Source: Bacillota bacterium
Lineage (GTDB): Bacteria > Bacillota > Bacilli > Tumebacillales > Effusibacillaceae
Direction of reading: 5' to 3'
NCBI GenBank assembly: GCA_020059765.1
Contig: JAGVBM010000391.1
Coordinates: 1 to 7,094, forward strand
Length of the DNA: 7,094 bases
This document shows, in pieces, positions 1 through 5,977 of this stretch (the first letter of the stretch is position 1; each line of letters starts with the position of its first letter). Position numbers and translations under genes: made by a program. The notes beneath the pieces are model-generated. The model was given only the letters and a program-made list of their open reading frames with translations. It was not told where the DNA came from and did not search any database.

Positions 1-418
1 AGATCGACTTCGGGCCCCCAGCTTTCGCTTTGTCCCAAGCGTCCAGTACCACCTTTGCCGGAACAAAGAACCTCACGTCATGTCTGGCGAACTCTATGAT
101 TGCAAACACTATAGCTCCCTGATCCCGGCAGCTCCGCATATGCTCGATCTGATGTTCGTGAAAGTTTGCAAGTGGAAATCTATGTTGCTCCTTCGTACTT
201 TTTGCTTCAAATTGGAGGGCACGTCCTCGGTACACGCCCTCATAATCCACTGTGCTGGCTCTTTCCAGGTGTCCCTCCACCCTGCCATTTCGGTGCGTGC
301 GCAGAATCTTTACCGGGGTCGGCCGTTTAGTAACGAGCGCCCAACTTTTGGCGCGGTAGATGTTGTTGGTGTACTCGATCATGGTTTCAAGAGCCATTCC
401 GCGATTTGCGTGTGTCAC
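1..418 (-). CDS. recU: RecU-type Holliday junction resolvase (3' end outside window)
   Basis: The frame is open from GTG 418 to the window edge, giving 139 residues. The start overlaps the stop of the adenine methyltransferase as GTGA, with GGAGG (426-430) 7 bases upstream, so the two are coupled. The protein begins MTHANRGMALETMIEYTNNI, then KRPTPVKILR, ASTVDYEGVYRGR, FEAKSTKEQHRFPLANFHEHQIEHM and AIVFAIIEF, a clear RecU signature. The PD-(D/E)xK nuclease residues would be D58, E71 and K73, with the same spacing as D88, E101 and K103 of Bacillus subtilis RecU. The N-terminus is about 30 residues shorter than in the host protein, as in phage versions. It should cleave four-way junctions made by phage recombination or replication. 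The symbol is given for the family; whether the C-terminus is intact cannot be seen. Confidence 0.93.
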   Translation of the reverse strand, partial: MTHANRGMALETMIEYTNNIYRAKSWALVTKRPTPVKILRTHRNGRVEGHLERASTVDYEGVYRGRALQFEAKSTKEQHRFPLANFHEHQIEHMRSCRDQGAIVFAIIEFARHDVRFFVPAKVVLDAWDKAKAGGPKSI

Positions 419-1239
419 TCCGCCGCCTCCATTGCATCGAAGATTGTCAATTGCCCCATCTGTTCTGCCGCAACCGGATTGATCCATAAGACTTCTGTTC
501 TTTTCTTTCCGGCCTCAGCAAGTACGACCTTCGTTTCGCGCCGCCAATGTTTCAATCGCTCGTCATAGAGCGTGTTTGCATATCCAGAAAGGAGCACGGG
601 CCCTGGATGTGCGTCAAGCGCGTTCAGCAATTCCTCGTGGTCGTCATCAGTCATTTCGTGTCGGTACGCTGGACCTCTACGGGTCGATAACACGTAAGGC
701 GGATCGGCATAAATTAATACATTCGGAAACATGTACCGTTCAATTAATTTAAGAGCAGGTTGATTCTCTATCTGAACGCCCTGCAGCCGATCCACTACGG
801 CAAGTATTTTTTTCGGTAATCGCATCCACTCTACAGCTGGTGAACTTGACCGTGCGTTGATATCAATTACATGCCTCCATCCAGTCTTGCTCTTGCCACT
901 CGATCTTGCTCCTCTGGCCATCCAGCATCGAACAAAAAACCTTCTCGCCTGTTCTAATTCATCATCAGTCTCTTCGTAAGAAAAGTAATACTCCTCCCGT
1001 GCATAGGGCGTCAACCTGACCAAATGTGCCAGTTCCTCCGGCCTGTCCCGGATCACTTTGAACAAGTTGACCACGTCGCCGTCAAGGTCGTTGACCGTTT
1101 CCAACGGCGACCGCGACTTGTTAAAGAACACCGCACCACTCCCGAAGAACGGTTCAAGGTATGTTGTATGCTCCGGCATGTGTTTAATGATCCAATCGGC
1201 CATTGACCACTTGCTGCCTGGATAATGTAGAATTCTCAT
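415..1239 (-). CDS. DNA N6-adenine methyltransferase, Dam/D12 class
   Basis: This 274-residue protein starts MRILHYPGSKW, chosen because AAGGATGG lies 7 bases upstream and because family members begin with this PGSK motif (7-10). The AdoMet-binding motif I is LEPFFGSGAVFF (28-39), and the catalytic motif IV is ADPPY (178-182). The order FxGxG, then a target domain, then DPPY puts it in the alpha group with Dam and DpnM. It also has the D12-family segment ETVNDLDGDVVNLFKVIRDRP (47-67) and a late LLSGY (216-220). It methylates adenine N6 in a short target, often GATC in this family, but the target is not proven here. It follows the cytosine enzyme by 58 bases and has no partner endonuclease. 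An open extension to 1308 overlaps the previous gene and has no family sequence. Confidence 0.95.
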   Translation of the reverse strand: MRILHYPGSKWSMADWIIKHMPEHTTYLEPFFGSGAVFFNKSRSPLETVNDLDGDVVNLFKVIRDRPEELAHLVRLTPYAREEYYFSYEETDDELEQARRFFVRCWMARGARSSGKSKTGWRHVIDINARSSSPAVEWMRLPKKILAVVDRLQGVQIENQPALKLIERYMFPNVLIYADPPYVLSTRRGPAYRHEMTDDDHEELLNALDAHPGPVLLSGYANTLYDERLKHWRRETKVVLAEAGKKRTEVLWINPVAAEQMGQLTIFDAMEAAE

Positions 1240-1280
1240 CTGTACACCATCCTTACAACGCAGTTTGTGCAATGGTACAG
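1240..1280 (-). promoter_or_regulatory. Possible hairpin covering the ribosome site of the adenine methyltransferase gene
   Basis: In the 58-base gap between the two methyltransferase genes, CTGTAC (1280-1275 on the coding strand) can pair with GTACAG (1245-1240), plus CAT with ATG and ACAA with TTGT further in. The folded part contains the ribosome site AAGGATGG (1254-1247) and ends right before the ATG at 1239. Such a fold could lower translation of the second methyltransferase. The pairing is interrupted by bulges and may be chance. Confidence 0.35.
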
Positions 1281-1297
1281 ATGCATTTCGAGTCCTT

Positions 1298-2941
1298 TCA
1301 CGACACAATCACCCGCCCTTCGTCTTTCCGATCAATCGGCATCACCCAGATCTCTTCCGCCGCCATCAACCATTCGTTCATTGCATTTGCCATCAACGTT
1401 CTTAGTACCGTCTCCGCAATTGCTTGCGCGGCTGCCGGGGGTACCGCATTCCCGATGCGCTCCCGCCATCTTGCATCATTCTTTCCTGCCAACTCCAGCG
1501 GGCGACCGTCCGGCATGTGAGTCGGGAACCCCTGCAGTATTGCAAGTTCATAGGTTGTCAGGGGTCTATGCCAAGTACCATCCTCCGCGATGATGATCCA
1601 CGTCCCTGTTTCATGGTCGTCTGGTATACGAGGGTCCGCTACAGCTGCGGCACCAGCATGGATGTCTCCGGCACCAATGACTGTTTTTGCAGGCTCGTCC
1701 CAGGCTTGCACTCCCATCATTCCGGACCGCGGTTTGCAAGAAAGACGCGGATCATTCACAGACAGCGCTCCATTGTTCGGCCGCATTGCACCAGTCACCG
1801 TGTTTGATGATCCTTCCCAGTCACTTACCCGGTAGATTGCTCCATGTGTACCTTCCTTGAATCCGGTTCTTGGATCAGATATTGCCAAAGCTCCGCTTCC
1901 AAATCTTGTTCCAGTGACAGTAGGCGCCGTTTCATTCCAACGGACAATCCGATATACTCCCGGGTGTCTACTGTCTCTTTCAGGAAGTCTTGGATCTGAT
2001 ATCGCTTGCGTCGCGTTTGAACGACCAAATCCAGCTGCTCCCGTGATTGACCCACTCGGTTCGTTCCAATCCGCTATGCCAAGAGCTCCTTTTCGCAGGA
2101 CGTGCTGTATACGATACCTCTGCCAATCTACTTTTTCGAGATCCCGCCAGTCTCCGCCGGCCGGTATCAGTGCCAACCGAACCCACGTTTTCCATTGCAG
2201 CCGCGGTAACCGGTGCATCGATCCTCCCGCCGGGTCATCCGGCAGCGGCAGAGTCCCTAAAACTTCCCCGATTGACTTGACGCGCTTTTTCGGTGGCTTG
2301 TACACAAACGGCATGACCTTTTTCTCGTAACGGGCAATCAGCAGGTATCGTCTTCGATGCTGCGCCAATCCTCCGAGTTCACCGCAATCGTGAAAGTCTT
2401 CATCAATTGCATATCCGTATTTTTTCAAGAGATCCTTGATCTCTTTCAGCAGTTCAGATCCGCGTGATGTGATTCTAGTGACGTTTTCCAGAAGGAACAG
2501 CGATGGCAGATCATCTTCGAACGCATCGAGACACAATTTGATTCCTCGAACCGTCAGTTTGTTGAGTGCCTGGTACTTTTTAGTCTGTGCCGACTTCTCC
2601 GGAAGGAGTCCGCTGAATCCCTTGCACGGCGGACTGGTAAATACCACATCCGGGGCTTCCCCGTTCGTTGTCCGCCAGATATCGTAAGGTGTTGCTTCCT
2701 GCCAGTCAGCCGGCGGCTCATGGCCGTGAAAATCGATATATTGCTCTCGCGAGAATAGGTCCATCTGAACGGCCCGAGATCCTGTTAGCCGCTCATAGTC
2801 CTCGCAAGCTTCAGGATCAACATCGATACCGCAGAGATTTCGAAATTTCCCGACCATGCCCCTGAATTCTTCAACCGCATATTTGAAACCAAGTTCCCCA
2901 CCGGCACTGCCAGCGAACAGGTGAAGTGTTTTAAACTCCAA
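1298..2941 (-). CDS. DNA (cytosine-5-)-methyltransferase with repeat-containing target region
   Basis: This 547-residue protein uses a TTG start 6 bases after GGGGAG (2948-2953). It transfers methyl from S-adenosylmethionine to C5 of cytosine in DNA. The motifs occur in family order: motif I LHLFAGSAGGELGF (6-19, AdoMet binding), motif IV FTSPPCKGFSG (101-111, catalytic C106), motif VI FLLENV (149-154), motif VIII QHRRR (194-198), motif IX RPLTTYELAILQGFP (459-473) and motif X GNAVPP (497-502). Between VIII and IX lies an enlarged target-recognition region with four tandem repeats of about 40 residues (291-438), each W-x-E/D...T-V/I-T/I-G followed by a DPR. No cognate endonuclease gene is present, so it is a solitary phage modification enzyme, most likely for protection from host restriction. 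The sequence recognised cannot be read from the protein. Confidence 0.96.
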   Translation of the reverse strand: MEFKTLHLFAGSAGGELGFKYAVEEFRGMVGKFRNLCGIDVDPEACEDYERLTGSRAVQMDLFSREQYIDFHGHEPPADWQEATPYDIWRTTNGEAPDVVFTSPPCKGFSGLLPEKSAQTKKYQALNKLTVRGIKLCLDAFEDDLPSLFLLENVTRITSRGSELLKEIKDLLKKYGYAIDEDFHDCGELGGLAQHRRRYLLIARYEKKVMPFVYKPPKKRVKSIGEVLGTLPLPDDPAGGSMHRLPRLQWKTWVRLALIPAGGDWRDLEKVDWQRYRIQHVLRKGALGIADWNEPSGSITGAAGFGRSNATQAISDPRLPERDSRHPGVYRIVRWNETAPTVTGTRFGSGALAISDPRTGFKEGTHGAIYRVSDWEGSSNTVTGAMRPNNGALSVNDPRLSCKPRSGMMGVQAWDEPAKTVIGAGDIHAGAAAVADPRIPDDHETGTWIIIAEDGTWHRPLTTYELAILQGFPTHMPDGRPLELAGKNDARWRERIGNAVPPAAAQAIAETVLRTLMANAMNEWLMAAEEIWVMPIDRKDEGRVIVS

Positions 2942-3748
2942 TCATCTCTCCCCTTTCCCATCGTTATTATCGTCCAAAACTTTCCACCCGTTGGCATGCG
3001 CTTTGGCGATCATTTCCTTGATATGTGCCCGGTTATGGTGTCCAACAAACCGCATCAACGTCGGTATTCGCTCACTCTCTTTCACCACGATCTGCCCAAT
3101 GTCAAACTGCAGCCAGCTCATCACGGCCTGTACCAGTTGCAATGTTTCCTGAAACACAGCGCCGCGATCGAGATACGCGAAGTCCAAACGCTGTCCGAAT
3201 TGTTCGTATCGATCATGAACTTGGATGCCGTAGGAACCAACGTTGTCACCACTAACGACAGGAATCTTGAGTGTGACAAACCGGATTGATTTCGCGCTCA
3301 CCGGCGATTCAACTGGTTGATCATGCTCCGGAGCAAACATTTCTTCCCGCTCAAGTTGCGTAGGTTCATGAGTCCGTTCGTCAATGTCCGGTTGAGTTTC
3401 TAAGGCTGGTTTATCAGGCAGTTCCTCATTCGCCTGCTTCTTTTCACCGCGCATGCCGGAGAGAAGCTCTTCTTCCACCTGTTTATCCTTAAGGCCGTGT
3501 AACTCCAACCACGCATAAAAATGTGGTGGATGAATCTTGAACTCGCTGTAGATTGCCGTGCGTGACTTTTCCAGACGCATATTCAGGTATTCTTCGAGTG
3601 CAAACGGCACCTTGTCTGGATTTCCTTTCGACGTGACCTGCTCTTTATTCGGCTGATACTTGGCCAGCTCTTCGGGTGACAGTCTATACGTGGTGATAGG
3701 TCCTGCACCTATTCCGCGCTCACTCACTTTTGGGATCGGCGTACCCAT
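2942..3748 (-). CDS. Two-part phage protein with possible N-terminal HTH, unknown function
   Basis: This 268-residue protein starts MGTPIPKVSERG. Residues 19-95 start with TTYRLSPEELAKYQP and contain a probable helix-turn-helix at about 50-82 (ALEEYLNMRLEKSRTAIYSEF, then HPPHFYAWLELHGLKDKQ). This resembles the 'sequence-reading' HTH of small phage regulators, in which a PxFYxWL-like helix follows a short turn. Residues 96-150 are a charged, probably disordered linker. Residues 151-268 form a compact C-terminal domain (IRFVTLKIPVV ... RLDFAYLDRGAVFQETLQLVQAVMSWLQFDIGQIVVKE) that I cannot assign. It ends with TGA immediately before the TTG start of the cytosine methyltransferase, so the two are probably translationally coupled. 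Role in regulation is a guess from the HTH-like part. Confidence 0.78.
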   Translation of the reverse strand: MGTPIPKVSERGIGAGPITTYRLSPEELAKYQPNKEQVTSKGNPDKVPFALEEYLNMRLEKSRTAIYSEFKIHPPHFYAWLELHGLKDKQVEEELLSGMRGEKKQANEELPDKPALETQPDIDERTHEPTQLEREEMFAPEHDQPVESPVSAKSIRFVTLKIPVVSGDNVGSYGIQVHDRYEQFGQRLDFAYLDRGAVFQETLQLVQAVMSWLQFDIGQIVVKESERIPTLMRFVGHHNRAHIKEMIAKAHANGWKVLDDNNDGKGER

Positions 3749-3756
3749 ACACGTTT

Positions 3757-3763
3757 CCTCCTT
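3757..3763 (-). promoter_or_regulatory. Ribosome binding site AAGGAGG deciding the start at 3748
   Basis: AAGGAGG lies 8 bases before ATG 3748 and overlaps the stop codon of the LuxR-type gene. The longer frame beginning at 3766 would place this site inside the gene. Confidence 0.75.
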
Positions 3764-4005
3764 CACGATTTTTCCTTGCCAAGCACCTCAATCACCTTTG
3801 CTAATGCCCCTTGCACCGACCAGACCTCAAGGTTTGTATAGAGTGCATTTTTGTGGTTTTTCACAGTTTTTGGAGATAGTTTCAGAAGCTCTGATATTTC
3901 GTTGGTGTCGTGGCCATGTGCCATCAAGAGAAGGACCTCCTGCTGCCGGCTGCTCAGTTGGTGCTTAGCTGCCAGTTCCTCGACTGCTGTTTTGATCTTG
4001 TCCAC
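3763..4005 (-). CDS. Free-standing LuxR/GerE-type helix-turn-helix regulator
   Basis: With the GTG start at 4005 this is an 80-residue protein. Residues 17-65 form a GerE/LuxR-type DNA-binding domain: LSSRQQEVLLLMAHGHDTNEISELLKLSPKTVKNHKNALYTNLEV. It has the usual LTxRExEVL-like opening and the SPKTVKNH recognition helix. There is no receiver, PAS or ligand-binding domain and no room for one, so it resembles GerE itself and small phage regulators. It probably binds DNA as a dimer and controls phage or host promoters. It overlaps the preceding gene by 41 bases, and its TGA overlaps the ribosome site of the next gene, so it is a middle member of the operon. An in-frame extension to 4077 is open but reads as out-of-frame sequence of the upstream gene and lacks a ribosome site. 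Confidence 0.87.
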   Translation of the reverse strand: MDKIKTAVEELAAKHQLSSRQQEVLLLMAHGHDTNEISELLKLSPKTVKNHKNALYTNLEVWSVQGALAKVIEVLGKEKS

Positions 4006-4321
4006 CAACGACGCCTCCCCTCTTGTACGCAAGCACCCGTTTTTCAAGATCGTCGTACAGCTTTTGGGCTTTCTCACGCTGCGCTGGTGTGAGTTCTGTT
4101 CGCTCCAGGTATTCCGCGCCTTTGACGAGGCGTTCCAAGAGTTTGTCGTATTCCTCGTCGGTCATAGAACGGACTTCAAGCGCCGTCAAAACTTCCCTGA
4201 TTTCGGCATCAGACAGGTCCTTGACGGACTTGTACTCGCCGATCACGTCTTTGATCACTTGAAGCTGCTCGTCGCGCTTTAGCTTCAGGCTGGCGAATGT
4301 GTTGATGAGCTGCATCTTCAC
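3965..4321 (-). CDS. Small helical protein of unknown function
   Basis: This 118-residue protein begins with GTG in a GTGA overlap with the stop of the initiator gene. AAGGCGGG (4328-4335) lies 6 bases upstream; an ATG at 4315 is the alternative start. It is rich in Glu, Lys and Leu and predicted to be nearly all helical. Helices begin with classic caps: LSDAEIREVLTAL (36-48), MTDEEYDKLLERL (53-65) and LTPAQREKAQKLYDDLEKRV (77-96). The C-terminal tail is Gly/Ser/Gln-rich and probably disordered. Its last 41 bases overlap the LuxR-like gene in another frame. I do not recognise a family. A partner of the initiator, or a helicase-loading or regulatory adaptor, is possible from position only. Confidence 0.75.
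   Translation of the reverse strand: MKMQLINTFASLKLKRDEQLQVIKDVIGEYKSVKDLSDAEIREVLTALEVRSMTDEEYDKLLERLVKGAEYLERTELTPAQREKAQKLYDDLEKRVLAYKRGGVVGGQDQNSSRGTGS
4014..4021 (-). promoter_or_regulatory. Ribosome binding site AGGGGAGG inside the preceding gene
   Basis: AGGGGAGG lies 8 bases before GTG 4005 and 5 bases before TTG 4008, within the 3' end of the 118-residue gene. It supports a start near residue 25 of the longer open frame and hence a ~80-residue LuxR-type protein. Confidence 0.7.
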
Positions 4322-5163
4322 GTCAATCCCGCCTTTCGGAGTTTTTCAAGGATCTCCGTTTTTGCTGGTGATAGACTTGGTTGTTTAGGTGGTCCGTTGA
4401 CAGATTCCTTAACCGGTTGCAGATAGTCCTCATAAGGCTTGTTCGGCCCAAGAAATGTCTTGGCGAGCTTGACAAACCTCAGTTCTGTGCCATTTATCAA
4501 GCAGAAATCCCTGTAGTTTACGGCGCATGATATGAGTGTCTTGGCATCCACACCATCCCTGATCCGCGCTTTCCACTTCTCAAATGCCGCCTTTTTCTCT
4601 TTCTTGTTCGGATAATGCTGCCAGAACAATTCAAACTTCGGTGAGTAACCATCTGACTTCTCAGCCGGGGTCTTTTGACCTTTGCCAGTCATTGACTGCG
4701 CTCCGTCAGCGGTCTCAGTCGAGCCGTTAGGCGACATATGTTTTGAATCAGGAATCAGGTTAAGGGAATCAGGAATCAGAGAATCAGCAGGGCTTGTTCC
4801 ATTCTCACATGGTTCTTGCACCGTACTCGCATGGTTCTTGCATGGTGCAGGAATGATACTTTCCTTTTCTTTTAAGTGTGGATTTTGATGTTTGTGCCAG
4901 TTTATGATCTGGATGTAGCGCTTACCTTCAATGGAATACCTTTCAATAAACCCAGCTGTATGTAACTGGCTCAGCATGTCATCCACATCGCAATTGTCTA
5001 CGGGCAATACTTCTAACTTGATACGTTTAGGCCGATCCTCTAAACGCCCCTCTCGATCTGCTATCGTCCACAGACCGATGAAAAGCAGACGCACAAGTGG
5101 TTCGAGTTCGATCAGATCTTCGTTTTTGAAAAATCCAGGCTTGATGTTTCTCGATCTTGCCAA
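4318..5163 (-). CDS. Phage replisome organizer / replication initiator protein
   Basis: This 281-residue protein uses a TTG start. Residues 1-90 form a winged-helix-type domain with typical replisome organizer sequence: SRNIKPGFFKNEDL, RLLFIGLWTIADREGRLEDR, then LHTAGFIERYSIEGKRYI and INWHKHQNPH. Residues about 98-170 are a low-complexity Ser/Pro/Asn linker. Residues 174-246 form a second helical module (KFELFWQHYPNKKEKKAAFEKWKAR ... YEDYL) like the C-terminal part of many phage O/DnaD-type initiators. It should bind the phage origin and help load the replicative helicase. The linker-coding DNA carries direct repeats that may be the origin itself. No helicase or helicase-loader gene is evident in the window, though the next small gene sits where a loader is often found. 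The stop overlaps the next start as GTGA, implying translational coupling. Confidence 0.87.
   Translation of the reverse strand: MARSRNIKPGFFKNEDLIELEPLVRLLFIGLWTIADREGRLEDRPKRIKLEVLPVDNCDVDDMLSQLHTAGFIERYSIEGKRYIQIINWHKHQNPHLKEKESIIPAPCKNHASTVQEPCENGTSPADSLIPDSLNLIPDSKHMSPNGSTETADGAQSMTGKGQKTPAEKSDGYSPKFELFWQHYPNKKEKKAAFEKWKARIRDGVDAKTLISCAVNYRDFCLINGTELRFVKLAKTFLGPNKPYEDYLQPVKESVNGPPKQPSLSPAKTEILEKLRKAGLT
4745..4787. repeat. Five direct copies of GAATCAG within the replisome organizer gene
   Basis: Exact copies start at 4745, 4752, 4766, 4773 and 4781 on the plus strand, with a longer period of about 21 bases (pairs at 4745/4752 and 4766/4773). On the coding strand they are CTGATTC, read alternately as LIP and DS in the peptide DSLIPDSLNLIPDS. 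The same DNA word is thus used in two reading frames. This points to selection, or slippage, at the DNA level rather than a protein repeat. Confidence 0.85.
4808..4842. repeat. Two 13-base direct repeats CATGGTTCTTGCA, 22 bases apart
   Basis: Exact copies lie at 4808-4820 and 4830-4842. As 22-base units on the coding strand they agree at 19 of 22 positions. A partial CATGGTGCA follows at 4841-4849. Because 22 is not a multiple of 3, the two copies are read in different frames (CKNHAST versus QEPCENG), so the repeat is a DNA feature and not a peptide repeat. Confidence 0.88.
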
Positions 5164-5168
5164 AGTTA

Positions 5169-5175
5169 TCACCTC
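5169..5175 (-). promoter_or_regulatory. Ribosome binding site GAGGTGA deciding a TTG start at 5163
   Basis: GAGGTGA sits 5 bases before TTG at 5163. The longer frame that begins further upstream at 5205 would begin inside the stem-loop and has no ribosome site. The TTG start gives a protein beginning MARSRNIKPGFFKNE, the usual beginning of phage replisome organizers. Confidence 0.75.
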
Positions 5176-5178
5176 AAC

Positions 5179-5226
5179 TTTTCTGAGGTATAATCCCGCC
5201 CGCAAAACGTCGCATCTTACGGGCGG
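5179..5226 (-). other. Stem-loop plus GGGATTATAC element, copy 2 (leader of the replisome organizer gene)
   Basis: On the coding strand, CCGCCCG (5226-5220) pairs with CGGGCGG (5202-5196). The stem extends to 12 pairs with two G-T wobbles and a 7-base loop. The 3' arm runs directly into GGGATTATACCTCA, matching copy 1 (GGGATTATACATCA). On the opposite strand the shared core reads TTTnTGAnGTATAATCCC. It fills almost the whole gap after the stop of the 235-residue gene. No T-run follows, so it is not a standard intrinsic terminator in either direction. It may be an RNA element or protein-binding site. Confidence 0.5.
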
Positions 5227-5236
5227 AGTATTTTCA

Positions 5237-5944
5237 CTACGCGATAATCACGATCTTTCCATTTTCAATCTCCCAATGCAGTTCCTCTTCCAGATAGGCC
5301 TTAATCCTATACATCGCCGTCAACTTCCACGCTCCGCCATCCGCTTCAAACAGCGCACACTTAGGACCAGATTGCATCCGGAAGATAAAATCGCTTTCAG
5401 GTTGAGTGACTTCCACAAACGTCCGATAAGGAGCCAGTACAACCGGATTCGGCACAACCACGTTCGCCACTGTTGCAACGCCGGTCTTTGCCACGACAGT
5501 TTGAGACACCCCATCATCGCCAACAGTACTGACCGCTTCCTCCTTGATGTTGCCGACGACCTTCAGCATGATGTCACGATCACCGTTTTTGACGAAGCAG
5601 GATTGGAGCTTGATGATGAACTCTTCGGTGTCGTACCAACGGCCAAAGCTCATTTCAGGAAGCATAGCCGTTGCCTTAATAAAGTGGTTCCGGTTGTAAT
5701 CGCGGTTGAATGTACTGAAAGCGACTACCTCTGTCGGACTGCTCACGTGAATCATCAACTGCAGATCTCCATCAAATTTCGACTGCAGATATTCAACCAA
5801 TCCGGAAAGGCTGCGGACATTGATCGCGGCAGGAGTTGCTTCCTCTACTGGATACATTTTTTGAGTCGAAAAAACTTGATTACCAATTGTCTCCAATCGT
5901 GTATTCCCAAGATCAACAAGGTACTGCAGAGCTTCTTTGATCAT
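5237..5944 (-). CDS. Conserved-looking early phage protein, unknown function
   Basis: This 235-residue protein starts at the ATG placed 7 bases after GGAGGT (5952-5957). A start at 5959 would add five residues but puts the ribosome site inside the gene. The sequence looks soluble and mixed alpha/beta: an N-terminal MIKEALQYLVDLGN helix, a central part FDGDLQLMIHVSSPTEVVAF, then GRWYDTEEFIIKLQSCFVKN (101-120), the motif VGDDGVSQTVVAKTGVA (141-157), a proline-rich stretch VVVPNPVVLAPYRTFVEV (162-179) and ALFEADGGAWKLTA (197-210). The general plan recalls the YfdQ/DUF2303 phage family (a YDTEEF segment followed later by a beta-rich half), but I see no decisive motif and do not assign it. It follows the RTP-like gene by 33 bases, and the pair seems to travel together in Firmicutes phages. 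Confidence 0.8.
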   Translation of the reverse strand: MIKEALQYLVDLGNTRLETIGNQVFSTQKMYPVEEATPAAINVRSLSGLVEYLQSKFDGDLQLMIHVSSPTEVVAFSTFNRDYNRNHFIKATAMLPEMSFGRWYDTEEFIIKLQSCFVKNGDRDIMLKVVGNIKEEAVSTVGDDGVSQTVVAKTGVATVANVVVPNPVVLAPYRTFVEVTQPESDFIFRMQSGPKCALFEADGGAWKLTAMYRIKAYLEEELHWEIENGKIVIIA

Positions 5945-5977
5945 TTGACATACCTCCACGTTTTAATAGATTTGTTG

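Larger units (their letters stand above)
4742..4895. other. Putative phage replication origin inside the initiator gene
   Basis: The region combines two families of iteron-like direct repeats (GAATCAG x5; CATGGTTCTTGCA x2) with an adjacent AT-rich stretch at about 4853-4890. All lie in the part of the initiator gene that codes for its inter-domain linker. Lambda has its origin iterons at the same relative place in gene O, and several Gram-positive phages carry origins within their initiator genes. The assignment is by analogy; no binding or replication evidence is available from sequence alone. Confidence 0.5.

Noticed and set aside
80..568. A 162-residue plus-strand frame
   Set aside because: It lies antisense to the RecU and adenine methylase genes, whose motifs are clear; its own sequence shows nothing protein-like.
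1203..2330. Several plus-strand and out-of-frame minus-strand frames of 60-157 residues
   Set aside because: All are shadows of the cytosine and adenine methyltransferase genes, with no ribosome site or recognisable domain.
4006..4077. N-terminal extension of the LuxR-like protein
   Set aside because: It is the alternative frame of the preceding gene and has no ribosome site; the AGGGGAGG at 4014-4021 supports the shorter protein.
4745..4842. CRISPR array
   Set aside because: The repeats are 7 and 13 bases, lie within a coding gene and have no spacers of CRISPR size.
5166..5194. Plus-strand promoter with TATAAT at 5189-5194 and TTATCA 17 bases upstream
   Set aside because: There is no gene on the plus strand for it to drive. 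The same TATAAT word at 6361-6366 has no acceptable -35. It is better explained as part of the shared stem-loop element, although antisense transcription cannot be excluded.
5196..5226. Intrinsic terminator after the 235-residue gene
   Set aside because: The stem is strong, but no T-run follows on either strand, and the same layout recurs in a leader at 6398-6352.
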